The notes: generated from the letters alone by a model not told the origin. A stretch of DNA of 64,000 nucleotides from Diphasiastrum complanatum (GCA_029204225.1 MU832016.1:27355-91354); one strand, 5' to 3'. Counted from the first letter of the stretch, positions 42,358 to 54,639 are shown. Numbers and translations: made by a program.

Positions 42358-43500
42358 TACTTCCGGCGCCATCAGCGCCAGCTATGTCCCCGGCGCCAAC
42401 AGCGCCCCTGCTGTTCCCGGCGCCACTGTGACCAGAATCCAGCCGGCGCCAAGTTCCTATGGCTGAAAATCTTTGATCGGTTCTAGCGGAGTCCAAAGAG
42501 CTCAGATCGATGTGCAATCACCTCACACGATCTAGGCATGATTAAAGGAAGCCTGGGGATCAATAAAATCTAGAGAGAGAAAATGACTTTCTAGAATGAG
42601 AAAATTTTAGAGAGAGAAAAATGTGCTTTACCAGCTTGGGTAGAGTGCTTGGTATGAGGGGGGGGGCCACCAATACTATAGGGGAGTGCGGGTTGCGACT
42701 TAGGGCGAGCTCCAACCAAGTCTCAGCCTCCCTTGCTGGAATGTTGTCATGGCTCTCGCCTTGGCATGCTAGCGCCCCGGAGACTAGGGTCGGTCACACA
42801 CTTGAAATGTAACCTTCTTAGATTTATCAATAAAGTGGGATTTTCCTCAAACTGACTCTGATTACCTTCTAGGTTTCAGTGTTCGATAAAAGCGCCAGTT
42901 GTAAGGCCGCTTCCAAATTTTTAAGTTGGCACATAGCTGAGGGTCGTATCCCGGGACGCCAGCGGTATGCCGTCGGGACCATTCGGTCCGTGGCGCCAGC
43001 GGTATGTTGTCGGGACCATTTGGTCCAGGAACTGGTTGTTTCCATATCTATCGCGACTTGTGGTTCTGAGTGTTCCTTGCATGAACGTGAATGAGTTAAG
43101 CTCTTGGGGAACGGGCTCTAACCTGTCGGTTGAGTTGGATGGCTTGCTTGGGTGGACGTTACCTGTTTATGGCTGTCCAGTCTGGCGTGGCGCCAGGTTG
43201 GCTTCCAGCGCTCGTGACGAAGCTTTCAGTTGGTTAAGTCTGATGTAAGTCAGACCGCTTGCTTGGAATGAATGTTACTCGTTTGTAACAAAGCTTCGAG
43301 GTGGTTAAGTTTGATGTATGTTGGGCGGCTTGCTTGGAGGGAAGTCACCCACATCGGGACCCCCGATCTGGCATGGTGCCAGGTTGGATCTCAATGGTAG
43401 TTTTCGGAACTTCAAGTTGGTTAAGTCTGATCGTTGTTGGCGAGTTGGCTGCTTGTATGTCAAGTGGGTTTGGATGGCAAGAGTTGAAGGCTGGGAAGCT
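42358..43500. repeat. GGCGCC-rich minisatellites, probable copia-D LTR
   Basis: CGGCGCC / GCGCCA motifs recur from 42365 to 43200. A segment of about 37 bp, GCCAGCGGTATGCCGTCGGG to ATTCGGTCC, is duplicated at 42957-43027. From 43137 a longer unit with (G/C)GCTTGCTTGG, GTTGGTTAAGT(C/T)TGATG and CTGGC(G/A)TGG(C/T)GCCAGGTTGG repeats three to four times. Position downstream of the copia-D RNase H suggests LTR, but no second LTR is present. Confidence 0.5.
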
Positions 43501-44345
43501 AAGTCGTGGTTCCCGGTTTCCTTTGGGATGCCTGCGCTACATAATGTCTTATGCTTCATGAACAAGTCCTTTCCCAATGCTATGGTGAAGATATCAACTA
43601 CACATTCCCTTGAGGACACATGTTGAAGCTCCACCTCCTTTGCAATGACTTGCTCCCTCACAAAATGATATGCCACCTCAATTTGCTTGCTCCTAGCATA
43701 AAAGATAGGATTGTTTGCCAACCTTTGGGCTGATAGATTGTCACAAAAGATGATTGGGCTCTCTGAAAAATCCCTCAAGTGAATATCCTTGATCATCCTC
43801 TTAATCCATACCATCTCCTTTGTATAATGTGTAAGAGCTTTGCACTCGACCTCACTAGATGACAATGGGATAGTGGCTTGTTTCTTCAACATCCATGATA
43901 TAGCTCCATCGCCTATGAAAATACAATGAGCACTAATGGATTTTCTATCCATTATATCTCTACCATAGTCCGAATCTGAAAATCCAAACAAGTTAGGTGA
44001 TGATCCCTCATACAGTATGCCAAAATATCGAGTTCCAATGATGTACCTCAAAACTCGTTTTCCTAGCTTCCAATTCTCCTCACTAGGATCTTGCATGAAT
44101 TGAATCAATCTTCCAACACAATAGCTTAGATCTGGTCTTGTAATGGTTAGATAAATGAGTGAACCAACTAGCTTCCTATAGAGAGTAATGTTTTTGAAGG
44201 ATCTTTCACTACCTTTTATAGTTAGTTTTACATGAGACTCCATAGGTGTATCACAAGCTTTTGCATCTACCATATGAAATCTTTTTAGAATAGATTTAGT
44301 ATACTTATCTATACAAATGAAAGTAGATTGAGAAGATCTAATCAC
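43305..44345 (-). pseudogene. Copia-D reverse transcriptase end and RNase H, long open frame
   Basis: A 346-codon open frame: KSILKRFHM, YRKLVGSLIYLTITRPDLSY, GFSDSDYGRDIMDRKS (RNase H catalytic Asp), IPLSSSEVECKALTHY (catalytic Glu), IIFCDNLSAQRLANNP (catalytic Asp), VAYHFVREQVIAKEVELQ. A typical RNase H ends near 43560; the further about 85 residues run through the minisatellite region and are not homologous. Upstream of 44345 the palm domain with YVDD is absent, cut by other sequence. It looks intact but is only the 3' third of pol. Confidence 0.8.
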
Positions 44346-45540
44346 TTACAATCCTTGTTGGAGAAAGAGGGTGTGTGAGTGTGAGAAACTAAAATAGCTC
44401 GAAAAGAAAACGAAGAAGTGAACTCGAAACTCGAATGAGAAACGAACTCGAACGGAAAGTGTTCGTGCGCAGCTGAGCTATAATACTCTTTTCCTAAGCA
44501 TGACTACACCTATAAAAAATGAACAGAATGTTAGTCATAGAAATCACGGTCGATCTGATTACGTAGCCAAACATTAAGCAACAAAACATCAGAAGGATAA
44601 TTTGCCGCGAACAGCTTGACAAATTATTTGTCGCGAATGATTCGCGAAGAGCTAGACTGAGCTAGACTGATAATCAGTCGCGAAAGACAAGACTTAATAT
44701 TAGTCGTGAACAACTAGACTAAAAATACTTCACTAAGAACAGACTACCAGATTAAGCAATAAGAGAGTCAGGCAAAATGTAGAAAAGCATAGCAATATTG
44801 ACACAAATCTAAATGCAGAACAAACAGAGCTGTTATTAGATTAAGTATAGCAAAATATACAAGTCAATAATGTTGTTGAGCACAAGACAATTGCAGACAA
44901 AACCGCGTGCTCTACAAAGCTAATCCAATTTGTAAAAAAGAATAAACCTATCACTGACAATACAAAGAATCGATGCGCGAGGGCATCTACTTCGTCTATC
45001 TCTAATAAGCTTCTGATGCTATTATTTTCACACATGTTGTTATCTTACATGTCTAGAATACGCAAATGGTATTCAATATATATACACAATTTTGCAAGTG
45101 TGCAGATGAAGAAAGTACAAAGTGAATGTGCTATCTGTAGAAGATCATGGGTGGCGGCTGTTGTTGTCAAGTCTGTTTGCACAGTTGCATGGGATGAGCG
45201 TGAAAAGGCCGCGACATCAACCTTTGCTAAAATGAACGTTGGTGAAGATGCCAAAAATGCACACTCTGACAAATGTCTTAAGATCTGATTTACAAGGTGC
45301 CTTCCCTTTTCTGTAAGGGCACTTTCGACATTTTGTAAGGCAGTGTCATCTTTTTCGCCTGTCACAAACCACGTGTAAAAATGTAGTGTTGCATTTTTCG
45401 CCTTTTGTTCCTGTGGAAAATTACTTGTATTTATGCAAACAGTCACGTTTTTCACTTGTCTAATTGCTTGGTCTGAGGACATTGGTCCTTTGACAAATGC
45501 AAGCCTGGATCCATTGGTGAGTGAGCTGATTTACAATTCA
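44346..45540. other. Unassigned sequence between copia-D and copia-E
   Basis: It starts near TGTTGGAGAAAGAGGGTGTG (44368). TCGCGAA words recur at 44590-44700, and GAGCTAGACT is tandemly doubled at 44650. A minus-strand frame (45045-45482, 145 aa) has no known motif. AATAGCATCAGAAGC (minus, about 45030) weakly resembles a primer site. It may be LTR/leader of a further element. Confidence 0.3.
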
Positions 45541-45599
45541 TTATGTTGAGTGATGTAGATCAGTCGTCTCGCGCTGTCTCTGTGGATTTGAATGCCCAA

Positions 45600-46139
45600 A
45601 CAGAAGTCATGTCGAACTCTGAAAACAATATCTGCTTAGAATCCTTGACCAATTTGGTATTGTTGCTGAAAAGCAACGTATCATCTACGTATAAGGTGAT
45701 GATAATGAAGGCTTGTTGTGAAATAGACGTTGCAATCAGCAGTTCTTGGTTGGAATCCTTGTTCGATGAGGAATGTGTTGATCCTCTGAAACCAAGCTCT
45801 GGCAGACTATTTCATGTAGATGTCTTCTGGTATAACTCCATTTAGATGAGTTGTTTGTACATCAAGTTGATGTGCTTCAAGGTTGGCAGCTGCAGCATAA
45901 GATAGGAGGGCCTGGATCGACGAATGCTTGACTATTGGACTAAAAGTCTCGTTGTAGTCGATGTTGGAAATTTGAGTGAATCCTCGTGCTACTAGTCTTG
46001 CCTTCCTACAATCAATTGCTCCATTGGCATTGTATTTGATCTTGGAGATCCATTTGCAATCAATGATATTGTAGCCAATAGGAACTTCGACTAGTGACCA
46101 TATCTGGTTCTTGATCAGAGAGAAATACTCTCTGTCCAT
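45600..46139 (-). pseudogene. Copia-E reverse transcriptase, N-terminal half
   Basis: KNQIWSLVEVPIGYNIIDCK and WISKIKYNANG, then ARLVARGFTQISNIDYNETF, LDVQTTHLNGVIPEDIYMK (first catalytic Asp; K-A-F replaced by T-T-H), a stop, WFQRINTFLIEQGF, and in another phase LYVDDTLLFSNN, the catalytic YVDD. The motifs are clear but broken by a stop and at least one frameshift. Confidence 0.75.
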
Positions 46140-46567
46140 AGCTTCTCAGAGTCTGGTTGGCTGAGTGCCTCTTCGACTGTTGTCGGTTCCTGTGTCAAGA
46201 AACATGCAGACTCAAGAGTATACCTTGTGGGCTGTGTGCGCACTCGGCTTGATCTTCTGGGATTCGACTGATGAACCACTCCTAGGACATGTTGTTGGGT
46301 TGCAGCAACGTCTTCGTCTAATTCAATGTCAAATAGTGGGTCGACAATGGACATGCCTAAGCCAGAAGCTCGGATTGTCGTGTCAATGGCAGGTGATAAA
46401 GGTTTTCCTGGAGCAATATCCTTGTCTTTGATGTCGATGAACTGATCCTCAATAAAGACAATATCCCGACTATACAAGATTTGCTGGGTATCAGGACCAT
46501 ACAGCTTGTATGTATTATCAGATGAAGTATATCCAATTAGGATGGCCTTGAGACCTTGGAAGTCCAA
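46115..46567 (-). pseudogene. Copia-E integrase C-terminus and linker
   Basis: LKAILIGYTSSDNTYKLYGP and QQILYSRDIVFIEDQF are the copia integrase C-terminal motif (F.GY....K.Y, SRDV.F.E). A linker with RRSSRVRTQPTRY precedes TVEEALSQPDSEKLWTESI, the usual start of the RT module. It overlaps the RT frame by a few codons because of a frame change. Confidence 0.75.
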
Positions 46568-47051
46568 TTTCTTCCTCGTTTCTTTCGGGATCTACGCGTA
46601 GGCAACGCATCCAACACTCTTAGGTTCTTTACATAAGGCTTAGAGCCTGTCCACACCTCATGGGGTGTCCTGCCTGAGAGGGCCTTGGTCAAACATCTAT
46701 TCTGGACGTAAACTGTAGTGGAGACAACTTCGGCCTAGAATCTCTTGGGCAGCGATGCATGCGCTAGCTTACATTTGGCTGATTCAACCAGGGTACGGTT
46801 CTTCCTCTTGGCTAAGCCATTAGATTGAGGATTGTAAGGAGTGATGAATTGTTGTTCAATGCCTTGGCTTTGGCAGTACTCCTTAAACTCGATAGAGATA
46901 TATTCTCCACCATTGTCTAACCTTAGGGCCTTGATCGTCCTTCCAATCTCCTTTTATGCACGCTCCTTGAAGATTCTGAAGCAGTTGAAGACTTCTGATT
47001 TCTTCTTTATAAAGTACACCATAGTCCTTCTGGAAAATTCATTAATAAAAG

Positions 47052-47570
47052 CTATAAAATACTTTGCATCGAAGGATTCTTCATCGGGCCACAAATGTCT
47101 GAATGTACAATGTCTAACAATCCTCTAGCAATATGCTGATGGCTTGATTTAAATGGTTTCCTAGTCTGTTTACCAACTAGACAGTCTTGACAGACATGTA
47201 ACTCAACTTTATCACAAGGATAGTCGAGATCAAGAACAACAAATTGTCTAGACATTTGTTGTAGAGTAGCATGATTCAAGTGACCAAGTCTATAATGCCA
47301 AAATAAACTTTTATTTGCATGAATAGAAGTACTGAGCGTCTGACTAGAGGCAGAAAAGCAATGACTTAATTTATACAAGTATCCATGCCTCTTTCTGAGT
47401 GCTAGGATCTTGCCTGTCCTATCAACTACTTTGCACTGATCACATTCGAATTCTACTCTATGTCCTAGATCTGTGATCCTGCTTATAGAGAGAAGATTTG
47501 TAGATAAATTTGGTACATACAGGACTTTAGAGAGTAGCTTAGATTGACCATTTGCAAAATTCAATCTCAC
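47052..47570 (-). pseudogene. Copia-E protease end and GAG-pre-integrase finger
   Basis: VLYVPNLSTNLLSISRITD is the protease C-terminal motif. FWHYRLGHLNHATLQQM with CQDCLVGKQTRKPF supplies the HHCC finger. LLDIVHSDICGPM carries the first catalytic Asp of integrase. The second catalytic Asp and Glu region (46600-47050) is present only in shifted frames; REFSRRT- and HNSSL-like pieces are readable. Confidence 0.75.
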
Positions 47571-47639
47571 AGTACCTTCACCTTTAATAACTTGTGTGCT
47601 ATTTTAACAAGTTGAAAGGAGAAAGTCCTCCAAATCCAA

Positions 47640-48740
47640 GGTAGAGCCTCCAAATGTCCTCCAAGCAACCTGCAAGCTCCAAGATGCTTCTCCAACTCCA
47701 AGCTAGGATGCCTCCACCTGCAAGTAATGATCTACAAGCCTCCAAGGATCTCTTCCAAGCTCCAAGCAAGACCTATCTAGCACCCCCTTGCTAACCATAA
47801 ATAAATCACAAGCATATCACAACAATCCATAGCTTACTCAAGATCCAAACCCTACTTATGTCCCATACCATAAGCAAGATCCAAACCTTAGCATACTACA
47901 CACAAGAATCACTCTACACACTAGTAGCCACACTAGAGCATAAGCAAGGTAAGCAAAAGATTTCTCTCTCCCTCCCAATGGGCGCCAAGGTCATCAGACA
48001 TCTTCCATAACTTATGACTCTTTGATTGATATTCTTGTGGAACTTGAAACTCAATGGACCCTTTAGGAGGGCGCCCTCCTACTAGGACCCATTGCCCAAG
48101 TTGTGCATATATACTTTTGTTAGCCGATATTTCTGCACGAAAAATCGGGCTAATATTGAAGTTTAAGTTTGAAATAATTGAAAAAACCGGCATGTAAAAC
48201 CCGGTTATTAGAGAAAAATCGGCACAAATTTGCCTAGAATTGGGTCCCAGCCCGCCCTAAAGTGGCTAGACACAGTTTAAAAGTAAAAAACTGACTTTCG
48301 AAAGAAAAAAAAATTTGTGGTCAAGTTTTGTAAGACCGAGCCACAAGTGCCGGTCCACCTAGAATTGGGTCCCTGCCCGTCCTAAATGAGGCTAGAGAAA
48401 AAAATTTGGCCTTAGAAATGGCCGATAAATATTTTACGGCTTTTCAAAAAAATGGCCAGTTGTCAAAAAATAGCCGATATGACCGTGCTAAAGTCTCACC
48501 ATGTACTGAGTCCATTTTTACTAATATATGATCACTCAGTGTATTTTTCCGGAAAATCGTGTTGTCGTGGAAGCCCTAGTCATGAATGCCAAAAAAGTCA
48601 ACCATAGAAGAAAAAACCGAGAAAGAAAAGTCTCGGGTAAAAGCGGGACGAGAAATATGGATTCAGTGTCAAGGAGTCACAGAAACCCTAACGACAAAGT
48701 TTGGGCAATTTACGGGCAATTAACGAAATGTGCGGGCCAA
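47640..48740. other. Non-coding stretch with CTCCAAG words and a tandem pair
   Basis: From 47625 to 47790 the heptamer-like word (C)TCCAAG/TCCAA occurs about 14 times at short irregular spacing. At 48231-48420 a segment starting CCTAGAATTGGGTCCC(A/T)GCC is repeated at about 120-bp spacing. A minus frame at 47933-48193 is unrecognised. Probably LTR or leader material of lost elements. Confidence 0.35.
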
Positions 48741-48744
48741 GTGG

Positions 48745-50078
48745 TTACCCAACAGGCCAAAAATCTAGACAAATGAGCAGTAGGCGCACGACCCTTGAAA
48801 AACGAAAGTACCCAAAGAAAAAATGAAGGCCGCCTACTAAAAATAGGGATTGAAAAAGGGCCTCACCCAAAATTTGGATATTAAATGCCAAAACACCTTG
48901 GAGGCTATAAAAATTGGGAGGTACACCCACTAGCCATTGACATTTTGGGCTTCTAGGGTGTACAAAAGGGAAAACTTGAATGGTCTCCCTAGCGTTTGAC
49001 AAAAATGGCATCTTGGCTAGTTTTGGAAGAGAGCCTTGAATGCACCACTCCCCCACTCTCTTATGGAGGGTAGTAACACGGTGGATTTCACTTGGCAAAT
49101 GACGCCAATATTGTCGGATGGTTTCGTTACTTCCTTGTTGTAGGGAAGTCAGTGTGAACAATAGGCCATCAGCCGTTCGGTGGGGAGCATACTCAACTAA
49201 AAACAGTCTATGAAACTCCTCAATGGTGTGAATTGAGCCTCTCTGCAGACTATGATACCAGTGCCTAGCCGTTCAGGATAAAGTGCTGGAAAAAAACATC
49301 ATTTCATGATGTGGGTTTGTGATGGCACTGGTAAAGCAGGTGGTCCAAAAAGCATCAATATGTTCTTCGGTACTTTCATACGGTGCTCCATGAAACTCAA
49401 GAGTGGATCCACTAAGCATGGGTAGTCCTCCTGTCTCCGGGGGTACTACGATTGGTTCAGTCAAACGTCGTGCCATTCTGTTAGCAACAGGTTCTATAGC
49501 AGCAGGTGTTACGTTTACTGACGGTCGTTTTGTAGCGTCGGTTGGCTCAAGTTCTGGTAGTTCTTCTATAGGTTCCAACGTATCATCCAAGTCCATCATA
49601 GGTGGATGAGACTCATCATTTAAGACTGGTGGGACAAAAAACCCACGATTGCTTCTTCTAAGCCCTAAACGCTCTCTCTGGGGATTTGAAGTCTCTTTGT
49701 GCGGTGCTCCCTTAGACCTAGGTTTCCTTGGTATACCTATGATGTCTTGTCTAGGGTGACACTAATGATTGTTGCATAATAGATTTCTCACTTACAGATA
49801 GCAATCAACTGTCGTTGCACATGCAGTTTGTGATTTTCCCACGTTATCCCATAGGTCATCCATCCTTCGTCCACTAATACTGCATACGACCTAACTAACT
49901 CTATTTGGTCGTTTTTCTGCTCAATCCTAATCCAACCATATCCATGTATAGTTTTTCTTGGTTCTTTGTACCAGGTGCCATCTCTACAGGATGCTAGGGT
50001 TGGTGGGTCGTAGGGTAATGACTTTCGACTTAGGGCTCTGGTTTTCACTTTCACCCTAGGCTTCATACATAACCCCAT
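48745..50078 (-). pseudogene. Tat-like gypsy gag, N-terminal part (left copy, minus strand)
   Basis: Downstream (on the minus strand) of the left LTR, frames give GLCMKPRVKVKTRALSRK (50078), LEFHGAPYESTEEHIDAFW with FTSAITNPHHEMMFF (49273-49599), and TLTSLQQGSNETIRQYWRHL then IHRVTT (49161-49060). This is a Ty3/gypsy retrotransposon Gag domain split by frameshifts. Homology stops near 49050. The missing gag C-terminus and knuckle are found in the opposite orientation at 53430. Confidence 0.6.
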
Positions 50079-50527
50079 TTTCTGACCTGTCCCGTCACTC
50101 TATGAAAAATTTCTAGTAGTACTTGGCATCACAGCCTAAACTCCCTGCTGGTGAAAATTGTATGCAGTCTCCAGTCCAAACTGTATTCCAAACTGTTGAA
50201 AGTAGAATGGCCTTGGCGAAGTCGGATCACATGCAGCTAGGTGCACTCATAACGTATGTTCTAGGTGTGGGATCAGCACACATCACTGTGTGATGCTAAC
50301 CACTTCGGTCTGTGATCAACGTGGTACTAGCCGCTTGTACGGTTATGCTAGCTTGCGGCTGATGGTTTAGATAGTGGAATTGTTTTCAAAACACGCAATC
50401 TAGGACCCATGAAACATGTAGACTTCTGGTAGTATGACAACTAGTTCTTTGTAGAACAACGATATGGATAACTACTCTTTCAAGCAACATCTCCTGAAAA
50501 TTTTTCGACTCCTGGCAGACGCATCAA

Positions 50528-52730
50528 TGTTAGGGCCATTTTTGGCAGGGGATTGGTCCAGCCAAAACGTCCTAGAAAAGTCAAGGGGCACCACTACTGA
50601 TGGTGGCTATGCCCTACGTGAGTAACGAAGGTCCTGCCACATCCAATCCTAGGGGCTTCCTCTGTTACCCAGTGCTCCCCAACCGATGAGAGTTTTCCAG
50701 GCTCTCAGAGATACGGTTGCAAGGAGGGGGGTGCTAGTACTTTTGGTGCAATGATTCACTAGCTTCCTAGAATTATGGTTCCGCAAAAACTTCTGATCGC
50801 TAATGTCTCTTTCCCCAGTGAATTCGGCTTACAGTTGGTAAAGAACTTACATGGGCTGTTACTGTCTATGATGTGCTCGTGGGGTGCAAGTTATACGCAC
50901 CGCTTTGTTTGCTAAGCGGCAGTATTTTCACCGACCGTCGAGTCTAGGTATTTCTCTAGACAGCACCGACGGCGGGTGTGACTAGTGTGACGCTTTAACC
51001 AAGGTGGTGTTTTTCAACCGCGGATGGTGGATGGCCCGCTCTGGTGTTTCACAGAGGTCAGGTCCAATTAACACGCTTCATAATGGAAAAAACGTAAGAA
51101 ACACTTCAAAAACTTGACGATTCCATATAGCTGTTTAAAATCTAACTCAGCAAGATGTTAACTACCTAGCCTACGGTTCTCTCTGTACAACACATTCTAA
51201 TTCAGTACGAAACAAAGTTATTTACTTAACACTTTCACTAAACGAGTTGGACATAGGCAATCATCGTTCTAATTAATTTATACCGCATGCTTATAAAATC
51301 TTATGATTTCGGACTGAATTCGGATTTGTGCCAAAAAATGATTTACTACAATACACAATCGACCCATACTCTACGACAATCCATTCACTATTAGGTACTT
51401 GCAATTACTGAACTCAAGCAAACAACATTCTCAATGCAAGCAAGTGATTCTGAGTTCATACTACCGGTAAACCCACAAATACGCAGAGACCTGATACTTC
51501 AATGTCTACTTGTTCAAGAAAAGGATCACAATCATTTAGGTCCCGATAGGGACATGGCAAATGCGGAATTATCGAAATGATTAGGTCCTCATACAGTTAC
51601 ACAATGCATTCTCAGTAACCTATCATTCATTCAATGAGCGAAAGCAAGTACAAACATCAAGCACCCACATTCCAATTGAAAGCAAGTAAACACGAGAATA
51701 AAAATCGATGTGAGGTAAACCCATACCTCAGTGTGAATATAGGTGACCGAAAATCGTTGAAGTACTAGTCATGAATGCCACTTTTGGTCTGAGGTAGCTT
51801 TGCCTTTGTGCTTCAGAGAGTCGTTTGGACTGCTCGTATATGTCGAAACTTGGACAAGTAGCGAGATCAAAGAATTAAACCACAGATCGTGGGAAAACTC
51901 CGTAGGGCATCACAAACCGCAAAAATCCAGCAGGCAGGCATGTCGCACAAGTCACCGACAGCTCGCAGGTAGGTTGTAGGTAGGCCGCACAGACCTCAGA
52001 CAGGTCGCACAGGCCTCAGACAGCTGAAGCAGGACCGTGGGTAGCTAATACAAGGCCGCAGGCCATGTGGCAGGCCCTAGTTGGCCGCAAACAGGTAGTA
52101 GGCCACAGACAGAGGGCAGATCAGTAGCAGGGCCTGCAGGTAGGTCGCAGGGTCAGCAGGTAGGTCGCAAACAGTATCAGCCTGTAACAGCTGTAGATAG
52201 GTTAAGCAGGCTGCACAGAGTGAGTTGCAGGCTCTGTAGGAGGCCACAAGTAGTAGAAATCAGCAGGCAGGTAGGTATGTCCAACGAGGGCTGGCAGCTC
52301 TGATTTTCTCTTCTCAGAAATCTGACTTTTTCTCAGACAATTTTGTGAGGCCGTAGCAGGCTGTGCAATACCGAGATTTGGATTTTTCGATGCCGAACAA
52401 TGATGGGTATATGTGACCGACCGTAGGTAGGCTCGTAGGCCATAGACAGGGCATCACTTCCAATTCGATCACTGTTAACCATCCTCGAACATCCAACACT
52501 TAGCAGCACATCTCCAACAACAAGCTCTTACCCTCTCCAACACAAAATGGACAACAAATCTCAAAAACCTCAATCCGAAACAACTCCATGCTTACTGCAA
52601 CAAACAATAACGCATCCACGAGACATCAACTGCCTTCCAACATTATCGAACCAATGTTCATCAAACACCCATTTCAAACCTCAAAGCAAGGGAAAATGCG
52701 ATTGATTCATCTTCTTTCTACTTATCAACA
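50528..52730 (-). repeat. Tat-like LTR, left copy, minus orientation (2.2 kb)
   Basis: It is the reverse complement of 57476-59685: it starts TGTTAGGGCC on the plus strand and ends ACTTATCAACA, the counterparts of GGCCCTAACA and TGTACAGCTTA. About 2,203 bp. It contains a GC-rich minisatellite (51930-52290). Direct LTRs would be expected around one element; these two are inverted. Confidence 0.8.
51930..52290. repeat. CAGGTAGGTCGCAG-type minisatellite within the left LTR
   Basis: Degenerate units of about 14-18 bp with GCAGGTAGG(T/C)CGCA recur many times. The mirror copy in the right LTR is about 57940-58300. Copy number and order of units differ between the LTRs. Confidence 0.7.
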
Positions 52731-53425
52731 AGAATCTCTCAAGTAAGTAGGCTCTCACCACCTCCTAATCATTCCATTCTTCAATTACAAACCTTCCATA
52801 ACCGCTAAATAAGCATTATAGGAAGGATTAAGTAACTATCCACTAATCAAACATAACGATAAATATCCTCTCCCACTCTCAAGCCATGGACATTGAACAC
52901 TCATCCCTCAAGCATTACCCGCCTACTCTCACAATGGACAATATTGGCTAGTGCAGCAATAAAACTACAAGCCACTCCACATAAAATTCACCTAACACAT
53001 TCCCCACCAAGCACTAGCATTGGCCAACAAGAAGCAACACATACAAGCCAACCAAACAACACTAGACAACAAGAATCCAACATCTACTAACAAGCATGGA
53101 GCAATACAAGACAACAACAATATTCCACATTGTCAAACTACTCTCAAACAAACCATTAAGCTCTCCATCAAGTAAACATACATTCTTCAAATAATTCACA
53201 TCCAAACAAGCAACTCACCAATTAGCAACTCCCAAAAGCACTAACTCACAAAAACACTAACTCTCAACACACATCCCCAAATACAAAGAGTTGGCTCCTT
53301 TTTATAGGAAAACCCAAGTGTCCCCCTTCAAGATGAGGCTTTGCCAATTTTCATGCCCTTCAAGCCCTCTTTGCCATTTGTCCTCAACCCATTTGATAGT
53401 ACACCTAACTCTATTACTACTGACC
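52731..53425. other. G-poor stretch between inverted Tat LTR and gag; TATA on minus strand
   Basis: The plus strand is rich in A and C and very poor in G. On the minus strand TATAAAAAGGAGCC (53309 down to 53296) looks like a TATA box followed by GT-rich leader. It could be part of another LTR, for example the missing part of chromovirus-B's LTR, or flanking DNA carried by an inversion. No gene. Confidence 0.35.
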
Positions 53426-53429
53426 TTCT

Positions 53430-54630
53430 TTCTGCGAGGGCTCAAGAATGACATACAAATGATTGTACGTCAAAGTAACCCCCAGATATTGGCTGAGGCA
53501 GTAGAGAAGGCAATCGTGGTAGAAGACGCACAGATTGCGGTTGCCCACGCATCCCACCTATCGCAAGCAGTGAACAACTTGAACTTAAGCTCAGAAACGT
53601 GGAGAGGAGGCCCAATCGCAGCTATAGGAGCACAACCCATAGTGGAACCTCGTCCCATACAAGCTATTGAACCTCGACAAGGCAGGAACGTGCAAACACA
53701 AGATGCACGAAGGCTCCAAGCACAGATGCCCGATAGAGGCTATGAGAGCACAGGCTCTAACGCAGAACTAGGCGATATGCGAGCCATGCTAAAGGGATAC
53801 ATGGACGTGATGAGTGAGAATATGCAGACCTTAGCAGCAGATGTAAATTTTCTCAAACGGCACCAGAATTTGTGGGTCAGAGACACCCCATAAAAGGACC
53901 GAATCCCTTAGTGTGTAGACACTGTAGAGGGAATCATTTAAATTGAAACTGTCCCAACCAAGTTTGCGGGTACTGCAAGAGGCCTGGACACTTGGAGGAT
54001 AGATGTTGGGTACGTAGAGATGCATTAAACACTGGGAATAGGATGCCTGGGCTAGTGAACCATAGACCCCAGGAGGACAGAACGGCAGGGCCATCAAGGC
54101 CACCTCAATACATACAACGCAGACCCAGGATTAACCAGGTGGATAAAGGGAAGGCATGCATAGAAGCTGACTGGCCACCCGTGAACTTCATCGTCGTGGA
54201 GACACTAGACGAACCCACGAGCAGGAAAGAGGTTTTAGTAGTGACTCGGAGTAACCTCCAGACGGAGCTACCTCCCAGGAAACCCAAGCCTACACCAAAA
54301 CCACCACCGGAGGTAGATAACCCAGTGGTTATTGAGAAGCCAGTATTCGAACCTACACCCATCTACGAGGATCCACTGCCCAAAGAGCAAGGTGAGGTTA
54401 GCGTCTTGGAAGGGCGTAGACATCCCAGATTCCTAGGACCGAGAAAAGGGAAAACCTGCCTAGAAATTAAGAGAACCATGACCCGAACGTGCAGGTTTAG
54501 GAAGGATATAGACCTAAACTTGAAGAGACGGAATATTGACCTAGGTCAAGCCCTAGAGAATCTAAAATTGGAAATAGGGCTCTGGCAACTAGTACAGTTG
54601 TCACCCACTATTAAACGCATGGTCAAATGA
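53430..54630 (+). pseudogene. Tat-like gypsy gag C-terminal part with zinc knuckle
   Basis: FLRGLKNDIQMIVRQSNPQI and AVEKAIVVEDAQIAVAHASH (gag C-terminal helices) are followed by a stop at 53891. In the next frame comes VCRHCRGNHLN, a stop, then CPNQVCGYCKRPGHLEDRCW (knuckle C-x2-C-x4-H-x4-C). From 53992 a 212-codon frame continues with a Pro-rich linker (PPRKPKPTPKPPPEV). No protease triad was found. It joins onto the gag N-terminus that lies inverted at 48.7-50.1 kb. Confidence 0.65.
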
Positions 54631-54639
54631 TTGATGAGA

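Larger units (their letters stand above)
45550..47640 (-). mobile_element. Copia-E: internal fragment of a copia element, minus strand
   Basis: Reading down: protease end and integrase zinc finger (47570-47052), degenerate integrase core (47050-46600), integrase tail and linker (46567-46115), RT entry (46139-45807), RT catalytic box (about 45690). Everything beyond 45550 is lost and no LTR is attached. Several frameshifts. Confidence 0.75.

Noticed and set aside
42122-42517. 131-aa minus-strand ORF with Gly/Ala-rich middle
   Set aside because: The Gly/Ala part is the translation of GGCGCC repeats and the rest has no motif; likely LTR sequence.
43305-43560. C-terminal extension of the copia-D RNase H frame as a new domain
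   Set aside because: It runs through minisatellite sequence and is not conserved in copia RNase H; more likely chance openness.
48745-50078. Possible endogenous pararetrovirus capsid region
   Set aside because: The residues match a Ty3/gypsy Gag domain, and the fragment follows a 2.2-kb LTR; no movement protein or pararetroviral RT was seen.
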